From a virus, in the IMG/VR virus record IMGVR_UViG_3300037246_002669, positions 30,913-94,912 of that record: DNA of 64,000 bases; one strand, given 5' to 3'. A model generated the notes under the pieces. It searched no databases and was not told the DNA's origin. It was given only the letters and a program-made list of their open reading frames with translations. Below, piece by piece: positions 1 to 9,229 of this stretch. Positions within the stretch are counted from its first letter, which is position 1; every line of letters begins with the position of its first letter. The position numbers were made by a program, and so were the translations under genes.

Positions 1-788
1 TACCTGTTAATGGCCTCGTTGATCTCGTAGATCATACCGTCCAGCAATTCACACACTGGGCATACTCGCCTGTCATTCATTGCGACGACTTGCACTGTCT
101 TGACCCCATTTCGAATACCTTCTTGCAAGGCAGCATGATGCCAACAATAGCCAGACTGCACTTCACAGTTGGCCTCATGGTAAAAAGCAGGCATGAGCGG
201 GATGCGGGCAATTCGGGCTTGGAGTGCCGCCTTATCCACTAATCGTTTGGTCGGATCGGTACGCACTATCTCTTCCAGCCGCGTTATCTCATTTGTCATA
301 GCATCGGCGAGACCATATGCCATGATGGAATGCACGTTAACAGCATACGCCCTTGCTACGTAATCTTCCCATTCTTCCAGCGTAATTTTGGCTGCCTTGC
401 CTGATTGCACACGAACCCGTTCTTGTGACTTAATAATCACTTTCCGAAACACACCGGCCATTTCATCCCGGGCCGCATATCCAATGGATAATCCCATGTC
501 GAAAGGAATAGCAGCCAATGCCCCAGCTATGATCTGTGAATTCACTGAGAAGGTGTCACCGTCAACAATGAATGCATTTTTCACAGCATCCAGCGCCTCC
601 CCTATGACTTCGTTCGTCAGCCTGGAGAGTAGCATGGACAGTAGAATGGCTTCCGGTCCCCAGAACTTAATAGCCGGGTTGTCTTTCAGTGCCTCTTCTG
701 CCAGTTTGCCCACATTTCCTGATTTGATAGTGAACATGAGATCCACCGGGGTCATCTTGACAAATGACTCTTCAGTGGCTAATTTCAT
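1..788 (-). CDS. Head morphogenesis protein (SPP1 gp7 / Mu gpF-like), 3' end outside window
   Basis: About 262 residues are visible, starting at MKLATEES; the stop lies beyond the left edge. Near the visible end is the motif RRVCPVCELLDG, typical of the C-terminal part of phage minor head proteins of the SPP1 gp7/Mu gpF family. These sit next to the portal and help prohead assembly or carry DNA-ejection functions. The ATG overlaps the portal stop by 4 bases (ATGA), which implies translational coupling and fits the usual portal-minor head gene order. The family call rests on the motif and the position. Confidence 0.8.
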   Translation of the reverse strand, partial: MKLATEESFVKMTPVDLMFTIKSGNVGKLAEEALKDNPAIKFWGPEAILLSMLLSRLTNEVIGEALDAVKNAFIVDGDTFSVNSQIIAGALAAIPFDMGLSIGYAARDEMAGVFRKVIIKSQERVRVQSGKAAKITLEEWEDYVARAYAVNVHSIMAYGLADAMTNEITRLEEIVRTDPTKRLVDKAALQARIARIPLMPAFYHEANCEVQSGYCWHHAALQEGIRNGVKTVQVVAMNDRRVCPVCELLDGMIYEINEAINR

Positions 789-2536
789 GCGACTACTCCC
801 TTCTGTGCCGTTTCTTGCAGAAGGCACAAAGTTTTGTAAATGGTGATATCTTCAGAAGTGAATAGTGTACCTTCGGTTTTTTCGGCAGCATTCGAGGGAA
901 GCGTGAGCAGACTGGAAGAGGTGGTGTCAATCTTTTCAGCAATTTCCTCAATTCCTTTCAGTCTTCCCTGTTTTGCCAGTTCAAGGACAATAGGGAGGGG
1001 GTAACTTGCCCATTCCTGGTCGAAAATACTCATCTCCAGTCCGAATGCTTCGTTTGCCCTGGCAATGGCGTGGTTGACAGTGAAAGCCCCAACGTCAGCA
1101 AATGACTTTACACCGGCACTTGTATCTTTGGAGCCGACAATACGCGGTCCCATGGAGCAGAACTTCCAGTCGAGGACGTTAAACTCCTTAAAGACAAGAT
1201 GAAGGTTCACCCATGTATCGAAGTCTTCACGTTCCGGAATGAACACCTGTTCTTCAGCAACGGTCTGCGCAGCCTGTGCAGTTGCATGGGTATAACCATC
1301 ACTCTGCCCAAGGTAAAGATCAGGAAGACGAAAACGGTACCGGATAGTCTTGTAGGTGTCAGTTAAATACCGGTTAAACATGCCGTCTTCTGCCCTGTAC
1401 TCCCCGAGGGGTTTGATCTCGATTTTAGCCTGTCCCTTGTCATCCAACCCGACACTTTCTACATTCGATTCAAGCAGGAGGACTTTGTTCCAGTTTTCCA
1501 CTCCCCTCATGCCCAGGATCATGCTTTCCAGATCTTCTACGGATTCATCCGTAAGCGTTCCTCCACTTACAGTGATAACCATGGGAGGAATGCCTTGGGA
1601 ATCGAAAAGATCGTAGTTAACATACTGTGCCTTTCTTCTGCCTTTGATATCCAAAACAGCGCCGATCCACCGGGGAACCCCATAAGAACTTGTGCCGAAG
1701 TCCTCCCGGAAGTGTTTGATTTCTGAAGCAATGAAGAGTGGTTTCTTTTCTTTTTTGATGAGACTGATGTCTTCGGGAGTCAGGTACTTCCCTGTCATAT
1801 AGTCCATCACGCGCGGATCTCCATATTCCTTGAACCAGCGCAGCGTTCTCCCGTCTGGGCCAATCTGTGCAAATTTCCGGAAGGATTTACGCATCGTAAT
1901 ACGGACCACTTCCCCGTTACGACGAAGTGGAACTGTAACCTCTATGCGATTTCTGTCCACTCTGGTAAGCCGAATGTTCTTGAAAGGCAGGCGGAACATC
2001 ATCTGTATTTCTCCAACTGCGTTCCTCACAATTTCCACAGTAGAGTTACCTGTGCGCTCCAGATCCTTACGCAGTTTTTTGCGCACGGCCTTAAAATCTT
2101 CAGCATCGTTCACCTGCCCAAAGAAGTCAGCAAGTTTAACCCTGTTCTTCTTAGCGTTAGGTTCCTCTGCCATTTTCGTGTCTTCTCCCAGATAATGGAA
2201 GGTGTGCCCGAATCCGTCAACATTTTGCACCATGGCATCAATGTTTGACTGCAGGGCATCAGACTCTTCGTAGATTTCGAACAAACGACTGATATTGTAG
2301 GGAGGTTCAATCAAATTTTGAGCACCGTAGAAATCTACAAAAAGATCCTCGTCGAAATCTACAGCGCGGGAAAAAATTCCAGGAGTACCGGCATCCCCGT
2401 ATGCCTGTTCCAGTTTCTGAGCAATTCGCATTCGCATAGCTCTCAATTTTTGCCGGTTATCCTTACTGGTTGTGCCTGATATTTGCACTCCCGGCACAGG
2501 AGGGGCGTTTTTGGTTTTTACTACTTTCTCTGGCAT
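785..2536 (-). CDS. Portal protein
   Basis: 583 residues. It forms the dodecameric ring at the capsid vertex through which DNA is packaged and tails attach. Residues around 88-115 (EESDALQSNIDAMVQNVDGF) and 285-350 (PRWIGAVLD, then QYVNYDLFDSQGIPP) resemble PBSX/SPP1-type phage portals, and the length is in the usual range. AAAGGAG lies 10 bases before the ATG. A sigma70-like promoter overlaps the end of the upstream polymerase gene, so this gene and the minor head gene probably form their own late unit. The gene is about 28 kb downstream of the capsid genes, which is unusual. Confidence 0.88.
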   Translation of the reverse strand: MPEKVVKTKNAPPVPGVQISGTTSKDNRQKLRAMRMRIAQKLEQAYGDAGTPGIFSRAVDFDEDLFVDFYGAQNLIEPPYNISRLFEIYEESDALQSNIDAMVQNVDGFGHTFHYLGEDTKMAEEPNAKKNRVKLADFFGQVNDAEDFKAVRKKLRKDLERTGNSTVEIVRNAVGEIQMMFRLPFKNIRLTRVDRNRIEVTVPLRRNGEVVRITMRKSFRKFAQIGPDGRTLRWFKEYGDPRVMDYMTGKYLTPEDISLIKKEKKPLFIASEIKHFREDFGTSSYGVPRWIGAVLDIKGRRKAQYVNYDLFDSQGIPPMVITVSGGTLTDESVEDLESMILGMRGVENWNKVLLLESNVESVGLDDKGQAKIEIKPLGEYRAEDGMFNRYLTDTYKTIRYRFRLPDLYLGQSDGYTHATAQAAQTVAEEQVFIPEREDFDTWVNLHLVFKEFNVLDWKFCSMGPRIVGSKDTSAGVKSFADVGAFTVNHAIARANEAFGLEMSIFDQEWASYPLPIVLELAKQGRLKGIEEIAEKIDTTSSSLLTLPSNAAEKTEGTLFTSEDITIYKTLCLLQETAQKGVVA

Positions 2537-2597
2537 ATGACCGTATCTCCTTTATCTTCTGTAAAAAAAATGACTGCTACTTGTAGGTAACAGCCAC

Positions 2598-2626
2598 ACT
2601 ATAACTCAGGTTGCCTTACAGGTCAA
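2598..2626 (-). promoter_or_regulatory. Sigma70-like promoter upstream of the portal
   Basis: On the minus strand, TTGACC at 2626-2621 and TATAGT at 2603-2598 are separated by 17 bases. The -35 overlaps the last codons of the polymerase gene. It sits about 60 bases upstream of the portal ATG, so the head genes can be transcribed independently of the polymerase. Confidence 0.6.
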
Positions 2627-5300
2627 AGTCTTTCATATCTGCCAAATTGGGGCCTATGGAAACATCGGAAAGTAATGGGACACTCAACTTTATTCCAAAA
2701 TCCCTTTCGATGGGAGGATTCTCCAATGCGGTTTTGATAATTCTTGCGTAGTATGGTAGATCAGCATCGGCCTTGACTTCGTAAACAAGTTCATCATGAA
2801 TGAACAGGATAGGACGGAAAATCTCAGGGTCATGGCCTTGTTTCCGAATTTCATTTGCTGCCATGAGTACCACATCCGACGAAGGGGCCTGTATAGGATG
2901 GTTAATCGCCTGCCGTTCAGCCTCCCCCCTTATGTAGGGATCATTTGAATTGATTTCAGGCAATCTACGTTTCCGTCCCAATGGAGAGATAACATAACCA
3001 TGACGCCTGCAAAAATCAATGGTATCCCGGTGAAAAGTTTTAATACGTTTGTAGTTCCCAAAGAATTTGGCGATCCATGACTCCGCTTGATCTATGGTAA
3101 GGGCAAGTCCGTACTCTTGTTTTGCATATTGCACAAAACCCTTTGCGCTCATTCCGAACACTAATCCAAAGTTAACCGGCTTGGCATTCTGCCGGGCCTT
3201 TTTCTTTTCCTTGTCATTCATATTATTCCACTTGGCACCACTTAGTACTTTGCCAGTAGCCACATGAATGTCCTCCCCGGACCGGAATACTTTAATCATG
3301 GCAGGATCGCGGGACTGGTGGGCAAGCCACCTCAACTCAGACTGGGATTCATCAGCAGCTAACAGAACGTATCCTGGTTTGGCGGCAATAAGACTTCGGA
3401 CAATTCGCGCGGAAGGGCCTCGCTTGGGTATGTTCATTAAATTTGGGTCCGATGAATTTATTCTCCCGGTAACTGCCATGCACATACCGTATCTGGTATG
3501 AATACGCCCATCTGCCTTGATCGCTTTTTTGAATCCCCGTAGGTAGCGACTCCACAAAGTATGGTACATTTTGAACAACTCAAGGTTTTCCAGGAATGTT
3601 CTTGCTTTGGGAGGCAAGCGCATATCCAGCAGTAACTTTCTAACATTCTTATCAACACTGGGTTCTTTGGCCTTAGTGCGTTTGATTACTTTCAGCCCGT
3701 ATCCCTCGTCGGAAAACAGAATATCCCGCACTAACGTATCCCTCGTGAACTTTATGCCTTTGGCCTGATGGACTTCTTTCTCCAGTACCTCCCTGGGAAT
3801 GCATCCTGAGCACTGTACAGCAGCATCCTCCATGAGTAAAGCAACTTCTTTGGTGGCAATGGGGAGTTGATCCTTATCCACATATGCGCCGATTTCCTCC
3901 ATTTCGAAAAGGGTATGTAGCGTAGGCATGGCAAATGTCTTAAAATAGTGTAGTGCCTCGGTCTCGTTTCGTTCTTTGAGAAACCGCATCATGTTATGAT
4001 AAGCCTGAAAGGTCACATCGGTATCGGCGCACGCGTACTGGGTTCTCTCATCCAGGGGAACGGCTATCATGTCCCCCTTTTCGTACTTGGCCCCAAATTC
4101 GGAGTTATAGTTCCCTTTCATGGTCGTGAAACTTTTTTGCACCTGTTCCAGACTCGCCATCTTGTAGATATTTTCTTCTATCAAATGGGCAAGCACCTGC
4201 AACTCTGCCTCCCATCCCCTAATAGGAATACTGACTTTCGAAATTCGACGGAAGAGAGTCCGAAAAACATGATAATCGAATGCACCATTGAGGAAGGACT
4301 TCTTTATATCCTCATTCAGGAGCAACTGTGCCAACTCCCTTACTTTTTGCGCGAAGTCGGGTGTCTGTCTTGCCCCGATTGTAACCTCCTCTTTCTTCCG
4401 TTTGCCTTTCTCGTTAATTGCCCACCGATCCTGTTGCCACTGGATCACACACTCGTCGGAGTTGGGATCACATTCTTCATAAAATGTGATACTGTATCCG
4501 GTTCCGGTTTCGTAAGTCAGACTGTAACTGATCATGACATATTCGGGATTTGCCCAGTCGAGCCCCTGCCCCTCAGTATCCAGGCCGATTAATTTCCCTT
4601 CGAGAAAATCAGCCCAGTCTTCTCCCATCGGGCGTTCACTGTCAGTTCGGACCATCCGTACTCCGGGTTTTGGTTTCTTTTTTGGACGGTGCATCTCCGC
4701 CAGCGAAGTTATCTCACGGTAGGATGAATTGGTTTCGATTACTGGCGGTTGAAAGTCATTCTCTATCAGTTCCGATAACATCCGGATGTCTTCAATCAAC
4801 TGGGCTTCCATCGCCATGTTGCGCATAATGAAATTGGGGTGCAAGGTAGCGATCACCCAGCAGGCGAACTCCTCGTTCCAGAACCACTGCCCGCGATTTT
4901 TCTTAATGCCGGACTTTCTCATGATCTGCCTGAATGCGAAATCTCCTGCACACAAAATAACCTTGGGTTTCACTTGATAGATAACCGATTCGATGTAATG
5001 GCGGCAACTACTCAGTGTAGCAGTGACTTCTTTCCCGGATAATGTCCTTTTGTCCATTACACACCTGGACGCGGTCACGATAAACATTTCTCGCCAGTTG
5101 ATACCATGTTGCTGGAGACGACTTTTCATCATCTCCCCACTATCTCCCTGTAAATGACCATCCCTTCCATGACTGCCACGCCCAAAAAAAGCGGGGGAAT
5201 CGTCCACCAGTAATATATCGGCAGTGCGACTCCCCATGTAATACTTCTTCTGTACAGCTCCATGAAGGGGGCAATCGTGAAATTTACACTCTCTACTCAT
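2616..5300 (-). CDS. Family A DNA polymerase with N-terminal uracil-DNA glycosylase-like domain
   Basis: 894 residues. Residues 1-185 look like the UDG superfamily (family 4/5 type). The glycine-rich motif A region is diverged (LLVDDSPAFFGRG), there is a TLHPN motif near 154, and Cys5, Cys10, Cys80 and Cys99 are spaced roughly like the four Fe-S ligands of family 4 enzymes. A 3'-5' exonuclease follows (LDTEGQGL at about 240, LNGAFDYH, YACADTD). The polymerase domain has motif A LAADESQSELR, motif B KPVNFGLVFGM and motif C FIHDELVYEV. The ATG at 5300 is chosen over the GTG at 5303 because GAGGAG is 8 bases upstream. It is the probable phage replicase. No 5'-3' exonuclease domain is present. 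Confidence 0.9.
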   Translation of the reverse strand: MSRECKFHDCPLHGAVQKKYYMGSRTADILLVDDSPAFFGRGSHGRDGHLQGDSGEMMKSRLQQHGINWREMFIVTASRCVMDKRTLSGKEVTATLSSCRHYIESVIYQVKPKVILCAGDFAFRQIMRKSGIKKNRGQWFWNEEFACWVIATLHPNFIMRNMAMEAQLIEDIRMLSELIENDFQPPVIETNSSYREITSLAEMHRPKKKPKPGVRMVRTDSERPMGEDWADFLEGKLIGLDTEGQGLDWANPEYVMISYSLTYETGTGYSITFYEECDPNSDECVIQWQQDRWAINEKGKRKKEEVTIGARQTPDFAQKVRELAQLLLNEDIKKSFLNGAFDYHVFRTLFRRISKVSIPIRGWEAELQVLAHLIEENIYKMASLEQVQKSFTTMKGNYNSEFGAKYEKGDMIAVPLDERTQYACADTDVTFQAYHNMMRFLKERNETEALHYFKTFAMPTLHTLFEMEEIGAYVDKDQLPIATKEVALLMEDAAVQCSGCIPREVLEKEVHQAKGIKFTRDTLVRDILFSDEGYGLKVIKRTKAKEPSVDKNVRKLLLDMRLPPKARTFLENLELFKMYHTLWSRYLRGFKKAIKADGRIHTRYGMCMAVTGRINSSDPNLMNIPKRGPSARIVRSLIAAKPGYVLLAADESQSELRWLAHQSRDPAMIKVFRSGEDIHVATGKVLSGAKWNNMNDKEKKKARQNAKPVNFGLVFGMSAKGFVQYAKQEYGLALTIDQAESWIAKFFGNYKRIKTFHRDTIDFCRRHGYVISPLGRKRRLPEINSNDPYIRGEAERQAINHPIQAPSSDVVLMAANEIRKQGHDPEIFRPILFIHDELVYEVKADADLPYYARIIKTALENPPIERDFGIKLSVPLLSDVSIGPNLADMKDFDL

Positions 5301-5332
5301 CACGCTGTCTCCTCATTAATCAACTGCAGCCA

Positions 5333-6043
5333 TTACTCTACGGGACACGGAAGCCCGGATCTGTCAACGCACCCCAGCATACTAACCACATTCATATCTG
5401 TTACTCCGTGGTTAGTTACCCTGCCGATAAGGATGTTATTTTCCAGGGAACCGTACTCGGCGAAAAAACGAACTGACTTGAACCGTAATTTCAAGTAATC
5501 CGTGTAGTATGCATTCACCAGAACTCCTGTCTCTCTCTCTTCATCACATAGCCACACATAATCGGGGTACGCATATCGAGAAACCACCCACATATGGGGC
5601 GTGACTTCGACCAACTTCTTTTTCATGACCTCCGTACTCAACTTGTCCGTAATACGAGAAAGTGTCCCAACGGGGGTTTTGATGGCCTTCATCTTTGTAA
5701 TATGTCGGGCGAAGATAACCATGCCAAGATTAGCGCAGAAGTGCTTCTGCTGGAAGGTGCCCTTCCACCACTTGTTATCAGGGTGGTCTTCGAATAGTGC
5801 CGTAAGGATCTCCTCTTTGGTACGTGCCCTTCTGGTATCCCATGCAACTCCTTTCTTGAGATTTTCCAGCCGCTCCGCCAATTTTACTGAGATCTCGATC
5901 CCAAAGGGAGTCAATTTACCAAGACCGCAAATTAAATCCTGTCTGTGCAAATTTTTGGTGATTTCATCCTCTGACAACTGGGGACTCTCCTCAGTATGGG
6001 AAGCAAGTGCGTCCATTTCCATACGAGACAATTTTAAACTCAT
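5333..6043 (-). CDS. Unknown protein upstream of DNA polymerase
   Basis: 236 residues starting MSLKLSRMEMDAL. I do not recognise a family. The N-terminal 100 residues are mostly charged and helical; the C-terminal half has aromatic beta-like segments (HMWVVSRYAYPDYVWLC). The start is fixed by GGAGGAATAAATATA before the ATG. A longer frame starting at 6091 would begin upstream of the predicted transcription start of the 6074-6102 promoter. The gene ends 32 bases before the polymerase, so a replication-associated role is possible, inferred from position only. Confidence 0.75.
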   Translation of the reverse strand: MSLKLSRMEMDALASHTEESPQLSEDEITKNLHRQDLICGLGKLTPFGIEISVKLAERLENLKKGVAWDTRRARTKEEILTALFEDHPDNKWWKGTFQQKHFCANLGMVIFARHITKMKAIKTPVGTLSRITDKLSTEVMKKKLVEVTPHMWVVSRYAYPDYVWLCDEERETGVLVNAYYTDYLKLRFKSVRFFAEYGSLENNILIGRVTNHGVTDMNVVSMLGCVDRSGLPCPVE

Positions 6044-6073
6044 TATATTTATTCCTCCATTGGGTTTTACCCC

Positions 6074-6102
6074 ATCATAGCCCCGGTTCAAAGTAATTTC
6101 AA
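6074..6102 (-). promoter_or_regulatory. Sigma70-like promoter directly abutting a TTGCAA palindrome
   Basis: TTGAAA (6102-6097), a 17-base spacer, then TATGAT (6079-6074) on the minus strand; each box matches 5 of 6 consensus bases. The palindrome at 6103-6122 touches the upstream edge of the -35. It would drive the 5333-6043 gene and the polymerase. Confidence 0.6.
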
Positions 6103-6122
6103 ATTTGCAATTTATTGCAAAT
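6103..6122. repeat. Dispersed TTGCAA palindrome, copy 1
   Basis: A 20-bp perfect inverted repeat, ATTTGCAAT-TT-ATTGCAAAT on the plus strand: two TTGCAA cores exactly 10 bp apart. The epimerase stop codon lies inside it. The window has 17 copies in total, nearly all just 5' of a minus-strand gene. Confidence 0.9.
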
Positions 6123-7089
6123 AACTCGCAACTGTTGCCCCAAGTCCTTCCGTAAATCCTACCTGCGGGCGATATTTGAGTTGATCTTTGGCCTTATAGA
6201 TATCAGCCTTGGAATGTTTGATATCCCCGATTCTATCCGATGTATGTTCGAATTTCCGGTCAACTCCAGTTATGCTGGAAATGGCAGACACAAGGTCATT
6301 CAATGTATGAGATTCTCCCATAGCAATATTATAGGATTCTCCACTGGGTAACCCTGCTATTGTCAGCATAGCTTTGAGATTTGCGTGAACTACATTGTCC
6401 ACATAGGTAAAATCGCGGGACTGTTTTCCGTCTCCATGGATCTTAAACTTGTAATCCCCATCACGGCACGCCCGGATGATTTTGGGAATCACGGCAGCGT
6501 ACTCGGACTGGTCCGACTGTCGGGGACCAAACACATTGAAGTAACGCAAACACACTGTGGACAGTCCATGCATCTTCCAGTACATGTGCATGTACTCTTC
6601 AGATATGCACTTCTGCGCGGCATAGGGTGTTTTGGGGTTGAATGGCAGGGTTTCCATTTTGAATTCACAGTCCACATCTCCATACACCGAAGAGGACGAA
6701 GAGAACACAACTCTCTGCACTCCTGCAGACTTACAAGCATGCAATAGGGCAAGTGTACTTGTGGAGTTCGCCTTGTGGCTGTCCATGGGTTCCACAATGG
6801 ACCTGGGAACCGAACCCAATGCAGCTACATGAAATACATAGCGACATCCGGACACTGCCAGTGCCGTGGCAACTTCATCTTCCACGTTGCCTATAATCAC
6901 TCGGGGAGAGGAAACATCAAGTCTTTTTCCGTCCTCGCCCATCATTGCAGCCTCGACGTTCTCCATACTTCCGGTGGATAAATTGTCCAGTATGACAACT
7001 TCATATCCATACTTCAGCAAATGGTGCACCAAATGAGAGCCAATGAACCCGGCCCCTCCGGTAACGAGAACTTTTATATTATCACTCAT
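6112..7089 (-). CDS. NAD-dependent UDP-sugar 4-epimerase, WbpP/GalE-like
   Basis: 325 residues, extended SDR fold. The NAD-binding loop GGAGFIG is at residues 11-17 and the catalytic YAAQK (Tyr156, Lys160) follows a serine run at 130-134. The segment LRYFNVFGPRQ followed by YAAVIPK and SRDFTYVDNV closely resembles UDP-GlcNAc 4-epimerases of the WbpP type, which make UDP-GalNAc. The start is set by AGAGGATAAAG and lies two bases after the stop of the GT27-like gene, so the two are translated together. It probably supplies a UDP-HexNAc donor to that enzyme. Substrate specificity (UDP-Glc or UDP-GlcNAc) is inferred. Confidence 0.85.
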   Translation of the reverse strand: MSDNIKVLVTGGAGFIGSHLVHHLLKYGYEVVILDNLSTGSMENVEAAMMGEDGKRLDVSSPRVIIGNVEDEVATALAVSGCRYVFHVAALGSVPRSIVEPMDSHKANSTSTLALLHACKSAGVQRVVFSSSSSVYGDVDCEFKMETLPFNPKTPYAAQKCISEEYMHMYWKMHGLSTVCLRYFNVFGPRQSDQSEYAAVIPKIIRACRDGDYKFKIHGDGKQSRDFTYVDNVVHANLKAMLTIAGLPSGESYNIAMGESHTLNDLVSAISSITGVDRKFEHTSDRIGDIKHSKADIYKAKDQLKYRPQVGFTEGLGATVASYLQ

Positions 7090-7091
7090 CT

Positions 7092-8021
7092 TTATCCTCT
7101 TTTCCATGTATCGGCCCACTCTCGAATGTCGTAAATGGCCTGTTTCTTGATATACTCGCGGTGTTCTCCACATTTACGAGTTACTTCCTCCAATACGGAA
7201 CGGTGATGTCGGTTACTTCCACGCATACTGTCCGCGTGCTTTGCCGCCAAGGACTTTCCACCAAAGAGGTAAGTGGCGATAAGGCGATTTCTGTTAAAAT
7301 CATCGGCATTCCACGAGTATCCCCTTTTCTCCCCGTGGTGGTGCAATGGAAGAGAATTAACGATCCACTTCCGCATCCCGAGAACTGCCATGGTAAAGTT
7401 AATGAAGTTTTCCCCACCTCCATAGATGCCAAACTCCGGGTGCCATCCACCTAACTTCTCATAAATGGAACGGTGCATCATCATACCGCAGGTACTCATG
7501 CAGGGCACTTCTGTAACGGAATTGCCGGGATCTCTGAAACTGCAGAAAGTATAATGGAAGACTCCCTCATTCCTTTTATCCACGAGAGAATACTGCAGCC
7601 GCTTCTCCTCCATGATGTGATAAGTTAAGGGCAAATGGAAGGTGCCATTCATGTAATACTTTTTGTCACTCAGGTACGCATGGAACATGTTCCGCAAGAC
7701 TCCGCGTGGGACATAGCAATGAGCATCACAAAACCAGAATACATCACCGGTTGCATGTTGTATGGCAAAGTTCTTTGCTTGCCAGTGAGACAACTTGTCG
7801 GTATACCGGAGGTTGATGATGTTCTTGTGTTGCCTTTTTATCTCCTCCATGTAAGGCCAGCACCGATCAGACTCCCTGCCGATATTGGGACAGTGAGAAT
7901 TATCAACTGCAATCAACTCCCACTCAAAAGGAGCCTCCCTCAGTTCCTCGATTATACTACGCAAGGTGAACGGAAGAACTGGCCACTCGTTAGCGTAAGG
8001 CACTATCACTGATAGTTTCAA
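7092..8021 (-). CDS. GT-A glycosyltransferase resembling polypeptide GalNAc-transferases (GT27/GT2)
   Basis: 309 residues. The N-terminus LSVIVPYANEW is a GT-A nucleotide-binding start. The metal-binding motif is D99-A-H101-C (FWFCDAHC), the DxH form seen in GT27 rather than DxD. GGWHPEFG followed by GGGEN (201-205) matches the Gal/GalNAc-T motif of polypeptide GalNAc-transferases, and LPLHHHGEKRG (about 224-234) lies where those enzymes have their third metal-ligand histidine. Known GT27 enzymes attach GalNAc to Thr/Ser of proteins. The TTG start follows AGGAGG by 8 bases and overlaps the upstream gene by 32 bases. Threonine-rich virion proteins are likely acceptors (inference). A GT2 sugar polymer enzyme is the alternative. 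Confidence 0.85.
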   Translation of the reverse strand: MKLSVIVPYANEWPVLPFTLRSIIEELREAPFEWELIAVDNSHCPNIGRESDRCWPYMEEIKRQHKNIINLRYTDKLSHWQAKNFAIQHATGDVFWFCDAHCYVPRGVLRNMFHAYLSDKKYYMNGTFHLPLTYHIMEEKRLQYSLVDKRNEGVFHYTFCSFRDPGNSVTEVPCMSTCGMMMHRSIYEKLGGWHPEFGIYGGGENFINFTMAVLGMRKWIVNSLPLHHHGEKRGYSWNADDFNRNRLIATYLFGGKSLAAKHADSMRGSNRHHRSVLEEVTRKCGEHREYIKKQAIYDIREWADTWKRG

Positions 8022-8427
8022 AATTTGCTCCTCCTTTTCTTAATCCTCTCAACTGCAGCAGGGCAGCTTTGAATGCGGGAAATCCCATTATAAGGGAGGG
8101 AGTTCCCAGTGCAGCAATATCTTCAATGCGAAGTGATGCAAAATGCACTACAGTTGTCTGAATACCCCTTATCTGATAAGGAGCCATGTACTTTCCTTTG
8201 TGATACTTTAGGAAACCCTTACTTTTCTTGTAGTGCCCGTAATAGTCAATTGCAAATGAAATTTCATGGGGATGTACTTCGCCAATTTTCTTCCCGAATG
8301 CAGTTACGGCAAGTTTTCCCTGGCGCACGGATAGCATCTCCACTTTGCCAAGTTTCCCAGTAGCAATACCGTCAATTATCATGTTTTCCAGTTTCTGCAG
8401 ATACTCCTCGAATGACATGGTATTCAT
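7990..8427 (-). CDS. Small protein inside the glycosyltransferase operon, unknown
   Basis: 145 residues starting MNTMSFEEYLQK; AAAGGAG is 8 bases upstream. A short helical start precedes a compact alpha/beta region and a basic C-terminus (QLRGLRKGG). No family is recognised and no membrane segment is seen. It lies between the GT9 gene (14 bases upstream) and the GT27-like gene (32-base overlap), so it is probably part of the same glycan pathway. Confidence 0.75.
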   Translation of the reverse strand: MNTMSFEEYLQKLENMIIDGIATGKLGKVEMLSVRQGKLAVTAFGKKIGEVHPHEISFAIDYYGHYKKSKGFLKYHKGKYMAPYQIRGIQTTVVHFASLRIEDIAALGTPSLIMGFPAFKAALLQLRGLRKGGANFETISDSALR

Positions 8428-8441
8428 TAGATTTACTCCTT

Positions 8442-9200
8442 TTACAGATGCAGACCGAACTCTTCTGCATAGTCCTCCACTTCCTGTGTTACACGGTCCA
8501 CGGTAATCTCTTTCATACATATTTTGTCACTGATACAAGGACGGGGACTGTAACATCCCTCGGAGCACGACTTTGTGTTGACGATATTCCGGTGTACTGA
8601 ATATCCCGACCACATGGGCAACGCAAATCCGCCGAAAATTACCACTGCAGGAGTTTCTACAGCACGGGCGATGTGCGAGATGGCCCCTTCCGCACATACT
8701 ACCATTTTCAAGGAGGAAATGTGCTGCACAAGTTGTTTGACATCGTGGAACTTCGGGATGGGAGCGAAGCCGGTCTGTACTGCCAGTTCGTCAAATTCAT
8801 CCCATACTTTTTTACCATGCCACTGTCTCTTATGCATAACCTGAACTCCAACATTTTTGAACTTGTCCCTCTCCTCCCGATAGCAGTATATCTCAGGTCT
8901 AAGCACGGGATCGCAGTTGAAGAGCAGATCATATGCTTCTTTCACAATGCAAAAATCTGATATGATATGATGCACCCCGGGAGCTACTGCATGGATTGGA
9001 TCTGGGTATCCCAGAAATACGCCAGCGTTAACTCTCCCCACTTGATCCACATAGGGATTTCTTTCCAGCAACTGTGGATAATTGGTGTTAACCACCACTT
9101 TGCAATCGGGATAGACTTCCTTAACCCGTCGCAGAGTAGGGGTAACGAAAAGAAGATCACCGATACCATTGAATGATTTAATCGTAACTACCTTACCCAT
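8442..9200 (-). CDS. GT9-family glycosyltransferase (heptosyltransferase-like)
   Basis: 252 residues. It starts with VVTIKSFNGIGDLLFVTPTL, the signature of ADP-heptose:LPS heptosyltransferases, and ends with the donor-site region VVCAEGAISHIARAVETPAVVIFGG. It is shorter than bacterial heptosyltransferases (about 320-350 residues), having a reduced N-terminal Rossmann domain. It carries AGGAGGAG before the ATG. It may extend a glycan begun by the neighbouring enzymes, or modify host LPS for superinfection exclusion; the sequence does not decide between these. Confidence 0.85.
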   Translation of the reverse strand: MGKVVTIKSFNGIGDLLFVTPTLRRVKEVYPDCKVVVNTNYPQLLERNPYVDQVGRVNAGVFLGYPDPIHAVAPGVHHIISDFCIVKEAYDLLFNCDPVLRPEIYCYREERDKFKNVGVQVMHKRQWHGKKVWDEFDELAVQTGFAPIPKFHDVKQLVQHISSLKMVVCAEGAISHIARAVETPAVVIFGGFALPMWSGYSVHRNIVNTKSCSEGCYSPRPCISDKICMKEITVDRVTQEVEDYAEEFGLHL

Positions 9201-9229
9201 AATAGGAACTCCTCCTGCGTGCGGTTAGT

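Noticed and set aside
388-846. Plus-strand frame of 152 codons
   Set aside because: Lies opposite the head-morphogenesis and portal genes, which have clear motifs and ribosome sites; no ribosome site of its own.
3996-4592. Plus-strand frame of 198 codons inside the polymerase gene
   Set aside because: Antisense to the exonuclease domain; composition is that of a shadow frame.
7092-8021. Capsule or O-antigen biosynthesis operon acquired from the host
   Set aside because: Cannot be excluded, but the genes lie within the phage operon structure and the GT27-type motifs point to protein substrates, so it is kept only as an alternative.
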